Below, in pieces: positions 36,424-46,203 of a stretch of DNA of 64,000 bases. Numbering within the stretch: position 1 is the first letter of the stretch; each line of letters opens with the position of its first letter. The DNA is from Cytidiella melzeri (taxonomy: Eukaryota > Basidiomycota > Agaricomycetes > Polyporales > Irpicaceae): the NCBI GenBank assembly GCA_022592445.1, contig JABYQR010000173.1, positions 1 through 64,000 of the forward strand. Direction: 5' to 3'. The translations under genes were made by a program, and so were the position numbers. A model generated the notes under the pieces. It saw nothing but the letters and a program-made list of their open reading frames with translations, made no database searches and was not told where the DNA came from.

Positions 36424-39138
36424 ATGCCAATTAGCCTCTCTTATCATAATAAACACAGAGCAAGCTACCCCCACAGATATTCTCGTTCGCACAATTATCC
36501 CACCCACCATGGACACCTTCAAGATCAACCTCAAAAATCGAGTTTCTTACTTGACCTGCCCACCGAGTCCGTCACTCATATCACATCTTTCTTGGATCCC
36601 GCTTCCCTCTTCGCTCTCGCCCGGACCTGCAAGACATTTCACGGACACATAAGTGACGACAACACCTGGCGTCGCGCTTTCTTCTACCAGTTCCTCAGCA
36701 TATCACCCGAGGAAAGCATTCAAGAGGGAGCTGTCGATTTTCCCAATGGGAACGTGCTTATGCTTCGTCGAGAGGAAAGCAGCTGGATGAGAGAATTCGT
36801 GTGTCGATGGAATCTTAGAAGGTGCGTTTATCGTCGCCAGTGTCGGACTCTCCTCTCAAGAACACCTTCAGACGATGGGAACGCACTCGGTCGTCATCGA
36901 TGATAAGCCATGTCCCAGTCCACTCGACCATTGCTACCATGTGTCTACTGGCTCTCGACACTCCGACACTTTCGTCTCCAGTACTTCTCACGGCTTCGCT
37001 CGCCTATGGGGTCGTAGCACGATCACAGCCATTGACCGGAAAAATTGCCAAAGGCTATCTCGATGCTGCGGGCATGTTAAACGGACTAGGCAATGGCAAT
37101 CCGAATGCGGAGTTCTCTCCAAACCTAGCCCAATGTGTCATCACGTCAGCTGGTGCGACAGCCAAAGTACTGTGGGCATTCAAGAACGGTGCTGTCGCTG
37201 TCACATCTGCGCAAAGAGCTGCAGACTTCGGCAAGGTCTCGCACGTGCAATGGAGCAGGTGCAGGGAACAAGAGGCACACGTTGGCTCCATCGAGCACGC
37301 CGCCTGGATCAATGTCGATGGCTCCCCCAATCGGTTCTTTGCTACCGCCGGAATAGACGGGCACGTCAAACTTTGGGATGCAGACAAATTGCGCTGTTTG
37401 TGGACCTCTCCAAGGAAGGCACAGGAGATTGTACGGGATTCATTTGTTAGAGTAGCGGTAAACGCTGTTCACGGAGCTGTCGCGGCTCTCTGCCAGAGCG
37501 GTGAAAGCATCGTTTGGACTGGCCTGTCGTCTATTTTTGATGACGCCCAGGCTGATCATCACAAGGACACATTCTACATTCGCCCAGTTGCGACTCACCG
37601 TGGTATCCCCACCATGTCGAACACAGAGTCTCGTAGTGCCTTGTCATTCGAGCTACAGCTTGGATCAGCCTCAATGGCAGTTGTGCTCTTGGCGTTCAAG
37701 GATGATGCCTTCTTCCATAAAACGGTCATCGATCTCGCCACTGGACGCACCGAATGCATCGTCTTCGGCCAAGAGCTCCTTGGGAAAATAACCGCCATGC
37801 AGCCTGTGCTATCTTTCGGGGATGAGCGCGATTTCGTTGTTGTTGGCGATGTCTTTGGTTATGTGAACGTTTTCGCACTGGACGGGACCCCTACTCCTTC
37901 ACCGCCATCTTCTTCGAGTTCGGCGCCACCGATGTCTGTAGCACCCCTTCATCGCTTCCGCGCCTTTGACGGAGCAGCAGTTAGCGCACTCCGCTGGAGT
38001 CATGCCACGTTGCTTGTTGGATCTTCAGTCGGCACGCTGAAGGCTTTTGATGCGACAACATTTGCTTTACTAAGGGACTTCAAGTTGTCGTTCGTACGGA
38101 CACTTACTAGCAGAGACGCGATCACTCATATTCAAGTGGTGCGGGATATTCTGGTGGCTTCGGTCGACGACAGGGTGTATGCGTGGCGTGGAGAGCCACT
38201 TGGCAACCTAAGGAATGTTCGCGGAAAGAGAACCATCAAGATGCCCAGCGGGATTGCGAAATGGCATCGTAAGTCCTCAAAAACCATTTGTCGTCATTCA
38301 TGGCTGATCACCCTTCTCAGAGCAAGTAGAGATGAATCGAGACATTATGGAATCTCGTCGTGAGCTGGAGCACGAGACGGCACACATTCATCGCGCGTTT
38401 GGCCGTGAACGTGAACAACATACAACTTTGGAAAACCTGGGCTTGAACGAAGTGGAAGCTGTGGAGTACATTTTAATGCTCAGTCGAGACGAGGAAGAAA
38501 ACAAGCAAACAAGGCGTCACATAGAACCAGTCGGCGATAGCGTCTTCGCTGGGCAGTTCGATGAGGATATGCAAACTCCAATTATCACTCCTTCTGCATT
38601 CATGGAAGGATCTTCCGGTGTTACCAACCAGCCGTCGTCCAACGTGCGCTGGTCGACTCCTCGAACGCCCCCGTCGTTAGTAGCCTCATTGCACGCGAGC
38701 AGGGTTCAAGTATCCCCTCGATTCCGACCAGAACCTATGGAAGCTGGCGTTAGTGATGGGATGCCACGATCTTTGTCCTCGTCATCCAATGGGGACAGTA
38801 GTAGTTCGATGTCGTTAAAGGACGAATCTCACTTCCCCGCGATGGCTACCACACCGACTCGTGCGTCTGTCTCTGGGAGCCTCGAATCTGTACGGAGCGC
38901 TTGGAGTGTGCCGCTGAAGTCGACTCGCTCATCCGAAGGCCCTTCCTCCCCACGAGGCGGGGGCTCTGTCGCTTCATCTCCTGTCTTGAGAAGTCCTGGG
39001 CCTGGAATGTCGCTGCTTTCAGCTCGGTTCGCGCAGATGAACACCAAGACTGAAGCGGATATAGAAGAAGATGAAGAGCTGAGGTTCGCGATAGAATTGA
39101 GTTTGGCGGAGGCTCGTAGCAGGGGCGAAGACGTCTGA
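36424..39138 (+). CDS. Ufo1-like F-box/WD protein with C-terminal ubiquitin-interacting motif
   Basis: Exon 1 contains an F-box (LLDLPTESVTHITSFLDPASL, then LFALARTCKTFHGHI and WRRAFFYQFL). The start at 36424 is the only upstream ATG in that frame; an ATG at 36510 is out of frame. An intron at about 36820-36860 leads into a long exon with WD repeats (FATAGIDGHVKLWDADKL, LVGSSVGTLKAFDA, ILVASVDDRVYAWRG). A further intron near 38270 leads to a tail starting MNRDIMESRRELEHETAHIH. It then has a degenerate UIM-like helix (EAVEYILMLSRDEEE), a long Ser/Pro linker, and a clear ubiquitin-interacting motif at the very end (EDEELRFAIELSLAEARSR). F-box, WD and UIM in this order is the layout of yeast Ufo1, an SCF adaptor whose UIMs control its own turnover. 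Confidence 0.85.
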
Positions 39139-39815
39139 TTAGAAACCGCGATACACAAAGATCTTCCACAATGTTTGACTGTCGTCTATAGAGGGTACGG
39201 TCCGTTCACACATGCAGTATGTTCATCAATCTTTTCCCATGAATCTTTTTCCAGAATGAACATGGAATTTTTGAGGCGCAGCAACACTTGGTATTTATTC
39301 ACGTAGCGCGCATGTGATTTGCGCTCTAGAGCGTTGCTTACGGTAGTCTTTGGCTGAACAAACCAGCAACGGGCGATGAACAGCTGGCTCAGGAAATGAA
39401 ACGCGTGTGTATCACGAGGCGTTTCATGGAGCGAGATCTCCGACCAGACTATACCCCAAGCGAGGTCCAAAGGCAGTACTGCACCCCGTTTTGTCTGCCG
39501 CGCTCATTACTCGTACCTCACGCATGCAGGCAAGAAGGGTACTCATCTCGCAGTACAGTCATGTGCACCAATTTACGGTGAGCGTGCCCTGTAATTCTCA
39601 CCAGTAGCAATAAAGTCTGACACCGGCCTACTTGAACTAGAGCATCCGGAGACGCGGGACCTGTAATGTGCATAATCGCTCATAACAGACGATTCGCCCA
39701 TCCTGCGCTTTGCAGCACCGTTGCAACGCGGTCTTTGACACGGACGTAGTGTATATATACGCACCCGTGACGGTACACTTTTACATTCCCTACATCCTCT
39801 TCGCTTCTACCTACC
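39139..39815. other. Intergenic region upstream of the 39816 gene
   Basis: 677 bp between two plus-strand genes; the right end carries the TATA element at 39752. Open frames in it (39186-39470 minus, 39396-39607 plus) have no domain or splice support. Confidence 0.4.
39752..39759 (+). promoter_or_regulatory. TATA box for the 39816 gene
   Basis: TATATATA 57 bp upstream of the start codon, followed by a CT-rich leader (ACATCCTCTTCGCTTCTACCT) ending directly at the ATG, a typical strong fungal core promoter. Confidence 0.6.
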
Positions 39816-40942
39816 ATGTCTGCCATCGTAGACGCGTTCAAAATTAAACCCTTTGACCTCGAGCCCATATACGGCTCTTGGCCCTCGGCACCCGTATTCT
39901 GCGGTAACCCTGGGCGAGATGCTCCTGTCGACGAGTGGCTTCGACAGATCAAGGAGGGCTGTCTGGCTCGTCGGGTGCCAAAGGAGTACTGGCATAAAGT
40001 CGGACAGCACTATCTGGGCCCACATGCCAAGGCTCGGTTCGACGAGCTGAAAGCGGTCATGAAGAACATGCACGGTGGGCGGTACAACTGGAACTGGAAA
40101 CGGTTCAAAGTTGCTATGCGTAACATGGGCTGTGAGTTTCTCTTACATCTTTACGCTCCGGAGACCAAGGACGCTAATCGTTTCTTTTGGCTTCAGGGGA
40201 CATCGACGCTGACAAGACTGAGGAAATCAAGGTTCAGAGTAAGCCTTCTGGAATGTGGTGGATCATTGGCAAGCACCGCGAGGACAAGGACAAGGACAGC
40301 GATACTGCCAGTATCAACAGCACTACCAGCGTCCACAAGGATTTACCACCTGTTCCTCCTTCCACCACTCCAGTGGGTCTCGCTGCCAGGCCTACGCCGA
40401 AGAAGGCCATGACATGGGATTTCCCCACCTTCAAGGGCTTCCCCACCCCCAAGCGCTCATCGACGACGACCCAGGTTGAGACATTGTCTACCCTCTCCTC
40501 GTCTTCGACCGCCTTCAACTCCTATTTTTCTTCGGGAAAATCGACTCCTGCTTCCACTGTCTGCCCTACGCCCGATATATCCTCTGCGGGAACTCCTGGA
40601 GGCAGTAAGTTGTCCTAGACTCTCCATCCTCGTTGTCTTGCTGACCCTGACTTTTGTGCAGCTACTACCACTGTCGCACACGCCCCGACATGGCTGGTCA
40701 ACGCATCCCAAGCTCTCGGTTACTTGACGACCGAACACCCAAAGGCAATGACTGCCATATCCGCCGTACTCATCACTATCGGTTCTATCCCTGCACTTCC
40801 TGTCATCTCGGCAGGAGCGGGCGGTGCCTTCCTCGCGAGCGGTACCGCTCACGCCATTGGCTCCATCGCCGTCGGAGTGGGTAGCTTGTTGAAGGCTGTG
40901 AGCGATTCCCAGACCGGGCAGCCTCCCAAGAATGCGGCATGA
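39816..40942 (+). CDS. Unrecognised protein: Gag-like N-terminus and hydrophobic C-terminus
   Basis: Three exons (39816 to about 40130, about 40198-40604, about 40661-40942). The N-terminal ~110 residues read GNPGRDAPVDEWLRQIKEGC, then WHKVGQHYLGPHAKARFDELK and NWNWKRFKVAMRNMGW. This has the pattern of a retroelement capsid segment (F-x-G...DEWL...W...A-x-x-Y-L-x-x-x-A). There is no zinc knuckle, protease or reverse transcriptase. A Ser/Thr/Pro-rich linker follows (about 40320-40610). The last 90 residues contain a long Ala/Gly/Ile-rich hydrophobic stretch (AISAVLITIGSIPALPVISAG through AIGSIAVGVGSLL) that could be one or two membrane segments. The gene has a good promoter and intact frame. 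Function is unknown. The Gag link is an impression from sequence pattern only. Confidence 0.7.
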
Positions 40943-41539
40943 GCTTACGGGTCATTATGAGCTTCGTCTATCATGTAGCATTATTTATTTGTATCATTAT
41001 ATGTGGACGCTACGGCTATGATAGTCGGCTTTCTCGCTAGAACAACACTTTATGTATGTGCATGACACCTGCTGCACCCTTGCGGCACGTCCCTTCACCC
41101 TTGCGCTGGTGTTCTCTGCATCAGTACAGAACACTCAAATCTGAGATCTGAGGGCTGAAGTCGACTGTGTCGCGACGATCCACCCGCAGCTTTCTCGTAG
41201 TTGGCTCTCAGATCGTCGGCGAGGCTCCCCGCTCTTCGCCAGCAATCACGCGAGATCATGCAGCACGCATATGCCAAAATGGAGGACAGTCACGAGATGT
41301 TTTGAGCTGCTGAGAGTTCTCCTGACAGGACGCGGAAGTGGACGAACGACACGTGTATTTGTTACGCATGCGGTTCATTCCTCCGCAAGGAGCTTGCAGC
41401 AAAAAATGCATGAAGATGAAGTCCTGGTAGCTCTGTAACAGCAGCTTGAAAGGCATAACAATTATTCTTTCAATATCAGTGCAGGTGCATGATCTCTCGC
41501 TGACCGTATGATAGGCTGCTTCAAGTTCAGCGCAATTCA

Positions 41540-42039
41540 TCATACAATGATTCGTGTCCCATATCGGAGACGACTGCAACGCACTCTGCTCCTCCATGCT
41601 TCTTTCACTTTGTTTGATTCGGTAGCCTGAAGAGTACCACCAACATCCATCCTTTGTTCCACCCTTGTGAATTCGAATAACCCTTCACGGACTTCTCTAT
41701 CCATTCCTGCAAGTGCGGGATACCCCCATGCTCTCAATTCTCGGCTGATTTCAGCGTCGTCGTCGGGGACAGAGCCCTCTGCACGTAATTGATGTTGCAC
41801 CCTTCGCTAAATGCAAGTCAAATACCAGAGATCTCTTTCGTTCACGACACAATATGAAGCGCAAATACTCACTGCGGCTTCCCAATAGTTGATGGAACTC
41901 GAGAAGGGGACAGGGACTGTGTGTTCGCCTGTGCTGGGTATCTCCTATTTGTTAGAGTTGCCGGATTCTCCACTGTCGTACGGCATGGCAGACACAGCGA
42001 CCGTGTGGACCGCGCCGGCGACGATGGTAGCAAACACTA
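41540..42039 (-). pseudogene. Possible secreted-protein gene interrupted by a stop
   Basis: Reading down from 42039: a hydrophobic run VFATIVAGAVHTVAVSA, like a signal-peptide core, leads in frame to MPYDSGESGNSNK and a TAG at 41945-41947. The same frame continues after the stop with EIPSTGEHTVPVPFSSS and NYWEAA. Across a plausible intron (GTGAGT at about 41873, acceptor near 41814) it continues to RRVQHQLRAEGSVPDDDAEISR and ends at 41540. A TATATAAA-like element lies about 200 bp upstream. No start codon precedes the hydrophobic run. It is either a decayed gene, a wrongly read exon structure, or coincidence. No family recognised. Confidence 0.25.
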
Positions 42040-42234
42040 AAAGGGGTCGAGAAACGCGTGACGGAATGGCAAAAAATATACGACGTTGAAGGGCGATTTG
42101 TAAAGATAATCAGACAGCTGTAAAAGTGATATTGGTACAGTGACCCAAGGAGGGTGACCCGTGAACGACAATGCACTCACCGACCTGCGCTTCAGAGACC
42201 TGGGGCTGAGGCACGAGAATGGTCGCAAGGGTGT

Positions 42235-42241
42235 TTATATA
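42235..42241 (-). promoter_or_regulatory. TATA-like element
   Basis: TATATAAA on the minus strand, about 200 bp upstream of the weak minus-strand coding signal. Support is positional only. Confidence 0.3.
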
Positions 42242-42962
42242 CCCATCGGTGGCATGGCAGTAGAGTTATGGTTACGTCGGGCACAGCCTCCAGCTTCGGA
42301 ATCTTGAATCATATTTCGTAACTTTCGTCTAGAGATCTCCTATCAAGGCACTTTGCGTTTCGTATATTATCAATATCTTGTCCTCGTCACGTCCAGTAGC
42401 TTGCCAAGTTTTGTTGATGAGAGAACCTACTTAGACAGTAAGATGAGAGGAATAGTATGAGAAACTGGTGTTATAAGCTCAAGAATTGGAGTGTGTGAGG
42501 GGCGGAACGTACGTACGAATGTAAGATTGTACAGTAGAAACCAAGCGCGTAATTACTAGATAAAGTATAATGAAGAGATAACTTGAAAACTTGCGTGCAC
42601 AAAATTGATATGATCCTGAGTGAAATGAGATGGCAGTGAGGTTGTTGGTAGCAACGATGATGGGACCGTTTGATGGGCTCCTACCCACGAATCTGGTCCG
42701 GCAGACTGCCCCCACCTTTATCGAGACAATCACCCCAGTGAGCACGACGTTGGGCGATGTCGACGCACTGCTGTACCATGGAATGCATTTGTATTTTCCT
42801 GAAATTGACATGCGGCAAAAAAGGAACGGTCCGACGACGGATCTCACGCAGATCGTTGGTCTCAGTGACGTGGGCTGCACAGGAAGTAGACCATGGATCT
42901 GCAAGTTGCCCTGAGCCCACATACAATCCCTTGGCGAGCGAGCGACTCATTCCGCATTACCT

Positions 42963-44162
42963 TCACCTCCTGAAAAGCATACTCCACAAACCCCTGCGTT
43001 GTTTCGTCACACCCGCATATTCTGACGCTTCTCCTTCACCGGCGGATTCGTCCAACTCCACAGCTTCATCTGCACCGGGTACAGCAGCAGCCGCTGCGTG
43101 CCTTCGCTTGTACTCGGATGGTGTCTCAAATGTGTCGCCGTCCCGCCAGAGCCCTCTTCGCGCCGATCTGCATATCCAGTGAGAAGGAACTTCTGCATCA
43201 ACACACACATCAACACTCACTTGGCCTCCTCTTGTATTGCCATAAACTCTGCTTTCGCCACACTGCCATAGACAGCTGCACTCTGTTCGTACACCACGGC
43301 CCAGCCTGCGCGAAGCATGGACAGACAGATGTTTTCACCGGTGAATACCGTGCCCGGTAAAAAACGTGGCTTCATATGGGGAACGGCCACCTGTGTACAA
43401 TACGTCAGTGCATGCGACATACAGCCCACCATATGGGAAAATTACCACCCGACCGTACTGGTCTTTCCGTATTAGCTGGCAGTATATGATCTTTCCGTTG
43501 ATCTTGTCTGTGAGCCATTTCTTGCTCTCATCATAATGCGGTTGTTTCTCTTTTCCGAAATGACCTCCCTACGCGAGGGATGTCAGTTTCAACATGAAGA
43601 TGAGGCGAGGACGCCTACCTCTGGGGCATCAATACCCGCCATCCGAACAGAGATTGTATGAATATCAAGACCTTGAGTTCATCATCAGTACAAAGGATAA
43701 GCACTGACAAAATGCGTGGACGTACCCTTAGTTTTGAAAGGAACTCTCCTGAACTTAAGTGGCCATCGCCACCCAAATCCAGGCATGTGATAGAGTCGAA
43801 AACCGTCAGCATCACCGACGCTGTCGTTTTCGTCAATATTCGGACACGTTGGAGGACGAAACGAAAGAGACCTACCTTATGACACGACCCTTGATCCAAG
43901 CCTTCTTCTTGAGGAGGTTGGGAGTGACCCAGCCTGAACTTGGGATGCGACGAAAGTACCGTCGAATCACGGTGGCTCCAGCAACAGTGCAAGTGACACC
44001 GACGGCAAAGGAGGCTAGTGCAAGGACATCTCGAGGCAAAGCCGTGATAGAACCTGAGAATGTCTGATATTGCTGTGAGCGGCGTATTGCCTCTGGCACA
44101 ACAGTATCAAAGACTTTCGTATCCTCCGAGGGTTTGGGCTCTGCTGCTCGAGAGAACCACAT
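42963..44162 (-). CDS. LCL3: Probable endonuclease Lcl3 (membrane-anchored SNase domain)
   Basis: A staphylococcal-nuclease-like protein anchored in a membrane, reported at mitochondria in yeast. The N-terminus [15 protein letters not shown] leads to a transmembrane segment ([20 protein letters not shown]) and [18 protein letters not shown]. The SNase fold follows over four short exons: [42 protein letters not shown], and LIRKDQYGR. The next exon has [25 protein letters not shown]. An intron at about 43214-43160 joins EEAK to [22 protein letters not shown]. The protein ends SMLFRR at 42963. Active-site positions (Arg in VRMAG, Asp/Glu in GIDAPE, Arg in KDQYGR) are present. Length near 290 residues and domain order match fungal Lcl3. 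Confidence 0.92.
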
Positions 44163-44424
44163 GAAAAGAAAGAGCGACAAGAGTAGAAGAGGTGTGTCGT
44201 GTGTCGTTTGTTGGCTGTGGCAGATACTGAAAGCTAGTATGAAGTAGTGGTTGTTCAGTGTAATAACTCGAGAACCCGTGTTTTGCACGATGCGTGAATG
44301 CAGAATTGCAAATGATCTCACTCACGGTCTCAGTGGGCACGCGGATTTATATTGGATACTCGGTTTGCATTCACGCTCACCGTGCGCAGGTCGTGCGTTT
44401 CGTGGCCTGACCGTGCTTGTTCGT

Positions 44425-44442
44425 ACTACTAGTACTAGTAGT
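44425..44442. repeat. 18-bp perfect palindrome
   Basis: ACTACTAGTACTAGTAGT equals its own reverse complement; it lies 263 bp upstream of the LCL3 start. It may be a dimer binding site or chance from a short CTAGTA repeat. Confidence 0.45.
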
Positions 44443-44750
44443 TGTGAGAGTGGTGAACCAGAGATGCCATGGTCACGCGCTTGTGACATACCGCGTACGT
44501 GACGACGGTGACGTGACAATGCTACGAAAGTCTAAGCGTCTGCGCAGCCGTCTGCCGCTGCCGATGCTCGTCGTGCCAGCTTGTGATAGAAAATTAGTGA
44601 CTGCTTTTATGTGAAAGCTGTATGCGCCTATTTTTGTGTATTCTTTGTGTTTGTTTCTTTTCATCGGTAACGGATTCACCTTCCCTTTACGGACTGTCGT
44701 GACACAGTTTTGTATACTTAGTTACCTAAGCGTGAGTAATATGCTACCAC

Positions 44751-45090
44751 TATGTTCACCCGCTCGTAGTCATTCTTCGAAACAGAGAAAACAGCAACCA
44801 AGTTGCTGACAGCCTAGGCCTCAGGCATCGTCTGGTCACTGCCCAGCATCTGCGGAAACAAATTCGCCTGGCTGTGTGGCACTTCAGACAGGCCAAGCAA
44901 CTGTCACTGTATACGCTAAACACATTCGTTCTGATTTTTATGCAGGCTTGAAACCCGAGCTGCCAGATTTCTGAAATTACTACAGCTTTAAGATATCTAC
45001 AGAGTTCGCGAACGCGCTATCACGAATCCCTGTCATTCCCCGATCACTGTACTCGTGAGTACCGGGTTTAGAATATGTTTCATCGTGACT
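44751..45090. repeat. Direct duplication, copy 1
   Basis: About 340 bp running from near CCCGCTCGTAG to GTTTCATCGTGACT, aligning to 45432-45787. Shared landmarks include CGTCTGGTCACTGCCCAGCATCT and GTATACGCTAAACACATTCG (shown here only in part). The two copies look roughly 80-85% identical by eye. Copy 1 lacks about 20 bp found in copy 2 near 45495. Confidence 0.75.
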
Positions 45091-45431
45091 TGAAACCCTG
45101 ATGTCATGGTCCTTCACATGTGCGCACTAGAAGCCAGTGGAGGCCTTAGAATCGGAAGTCATGGTGAGCGACGCAAAAAGTCTCTATGACTATGTTAGTA
45201 CACACTCACTTTAGCAGTGGCATCCCCGTTGGTGATATTACGAACTATGTCGGCCTTCAAATGTGCATCAAAGCCGGAATTTCGAATGTAAGTGACTCCT
45301 GTACAGCGTACACGCTCGCTGACAGCTCCGGTGAACGTATTGGTGTACAGCTCAGAAACAGTCCGAGTCGTTGTTGATCACAGTCTTAAAGCGCCTTTTC
45401 GGCCGCTTTACCTGCCGCTCTTTCTGCCACA

Positions 45432-45787
45432 ACCATGCTCAACCGCTCGTAGACGTTCAGAACAGAGAGAACCACGAACACGTTGGTGACAGCAGAATCA
45501 TGGGTGGGACGAGGTCTTAGGCCTCGTCTGGTCACTGCCCAGCATCTTCTGAAACCAAATCGTCTGGCTGTGTGGCATTTCAGACATGCCAAGCAACTGT
45601 CAGTGTATACGCTAAACACATTCGTTCTGATTTTTATGCATGCTCCAACTCCGAGCTGCCAGCATTCTAGATTTCCTACACCTCTATGACATTTACAGAG
45701 TCCGCGAACATGCCGTAACGCATCTCTGTCATTCCACAATCACTGTACTCGTGAGTGCAGGGTTGAAAATATGTTTCATTATGACTT
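45432..45787. repeat. Direct duplication, copy 2
   Basis: Second copy, same orientation, about 680 bp after the first. Both strands stay open over the best-conserved part in both copies (plus: RLVTAQHL...RLAVWHFR; minus: TNVFSVY...LACLKCHTARR). It may therefore derive from a coding exon, but no family is recognised. Confidence 0.75.
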
Positions 45788-46068
45788 TCCTGACATATCA
45801 TCCAACAATCACAGCTCTTCGTGGTCTAGCCCAGCACACGAAACCTTTCTTTGTCAGAGAGCAGTCAGAGGCTGTCGCTTGCCTTTCTGAATCCATGTGT
45901 GCCCTCCCAAGGGTATCCTGGTAACGGTGTTGATGAGTTTATATCGTCGGCAGATTGTGACATTTGCCAAGCGGAGTGCAGTCCATGACAGCTTAGTGTT
46001 CGGCGAAGCAATCCACTGGCCTATGTTCAATGTCTACATATCCGGCGCGCCGCGCGCTGGGCGGACGT

Positions 46069-46075
46069 TATAAAA
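46069..46075 (+). promoter_or_regulatory. TATA box for the secreted-protein gene
   Basis: TATAAAA 129 bp upstream of the ATG at 46204, just after a GC-rich run (GGCGCGCCGCGCGC). The ATG at 46092 is only 17 bp past the TATA end and is probably not transcribed; if it were, its frame would overlap the main start. Confidence 0.6.
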
Positions 46076-46203
46076 GACGCAATATCTGGCAATGCCTTTC
46101 TCTACAATTCGCTTCTCTGTCTCATTTCTTTCTCTCCTTCGACATTCTTTTGAAATTCCCATTCGCTCCTTTGGACTAATTATAGTACTCTACTCTCAAA
46201 GCT

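Larger units (their letters stand above)
40943..42962. other. 2-kb region without a firm gene
   Basis: It holds weak coding hints on the minus strand between 41540 and 42040 (listed separately) with a TATA-like element at 42235-42241. The plus frame 42630-42914 and its minus-strand mirror have no recognisable domain. The right end is the 3' flank of LCL3. Confidence 0.4.
44163..46203. other. 2-kb region with a diverged direct duplication
   Basis: Left: LCL3 promoter, with the perfect palindrome at 44425. Middle: two copies of a ~350-bp block (listed separately). Right: promoter of the secreted-protein gene with TATA at 46069. No gene is firmly supported. Confidence 0.45.

Noticed and set aside
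42630..42914. Plus-strand 94-codon ORF downstream of the LCL3 stop
   Set aside because: No domain, no splice signals and an equally open minus-strand mirror; not supported.
45386..45739. Minus-strand 117-codon ORF in duplication copy 2 as a gene
   Set aside because: The equivalent frame in copy 1 differs at its end, no start context or splice partner is seen, and the opposite strand is equally open.
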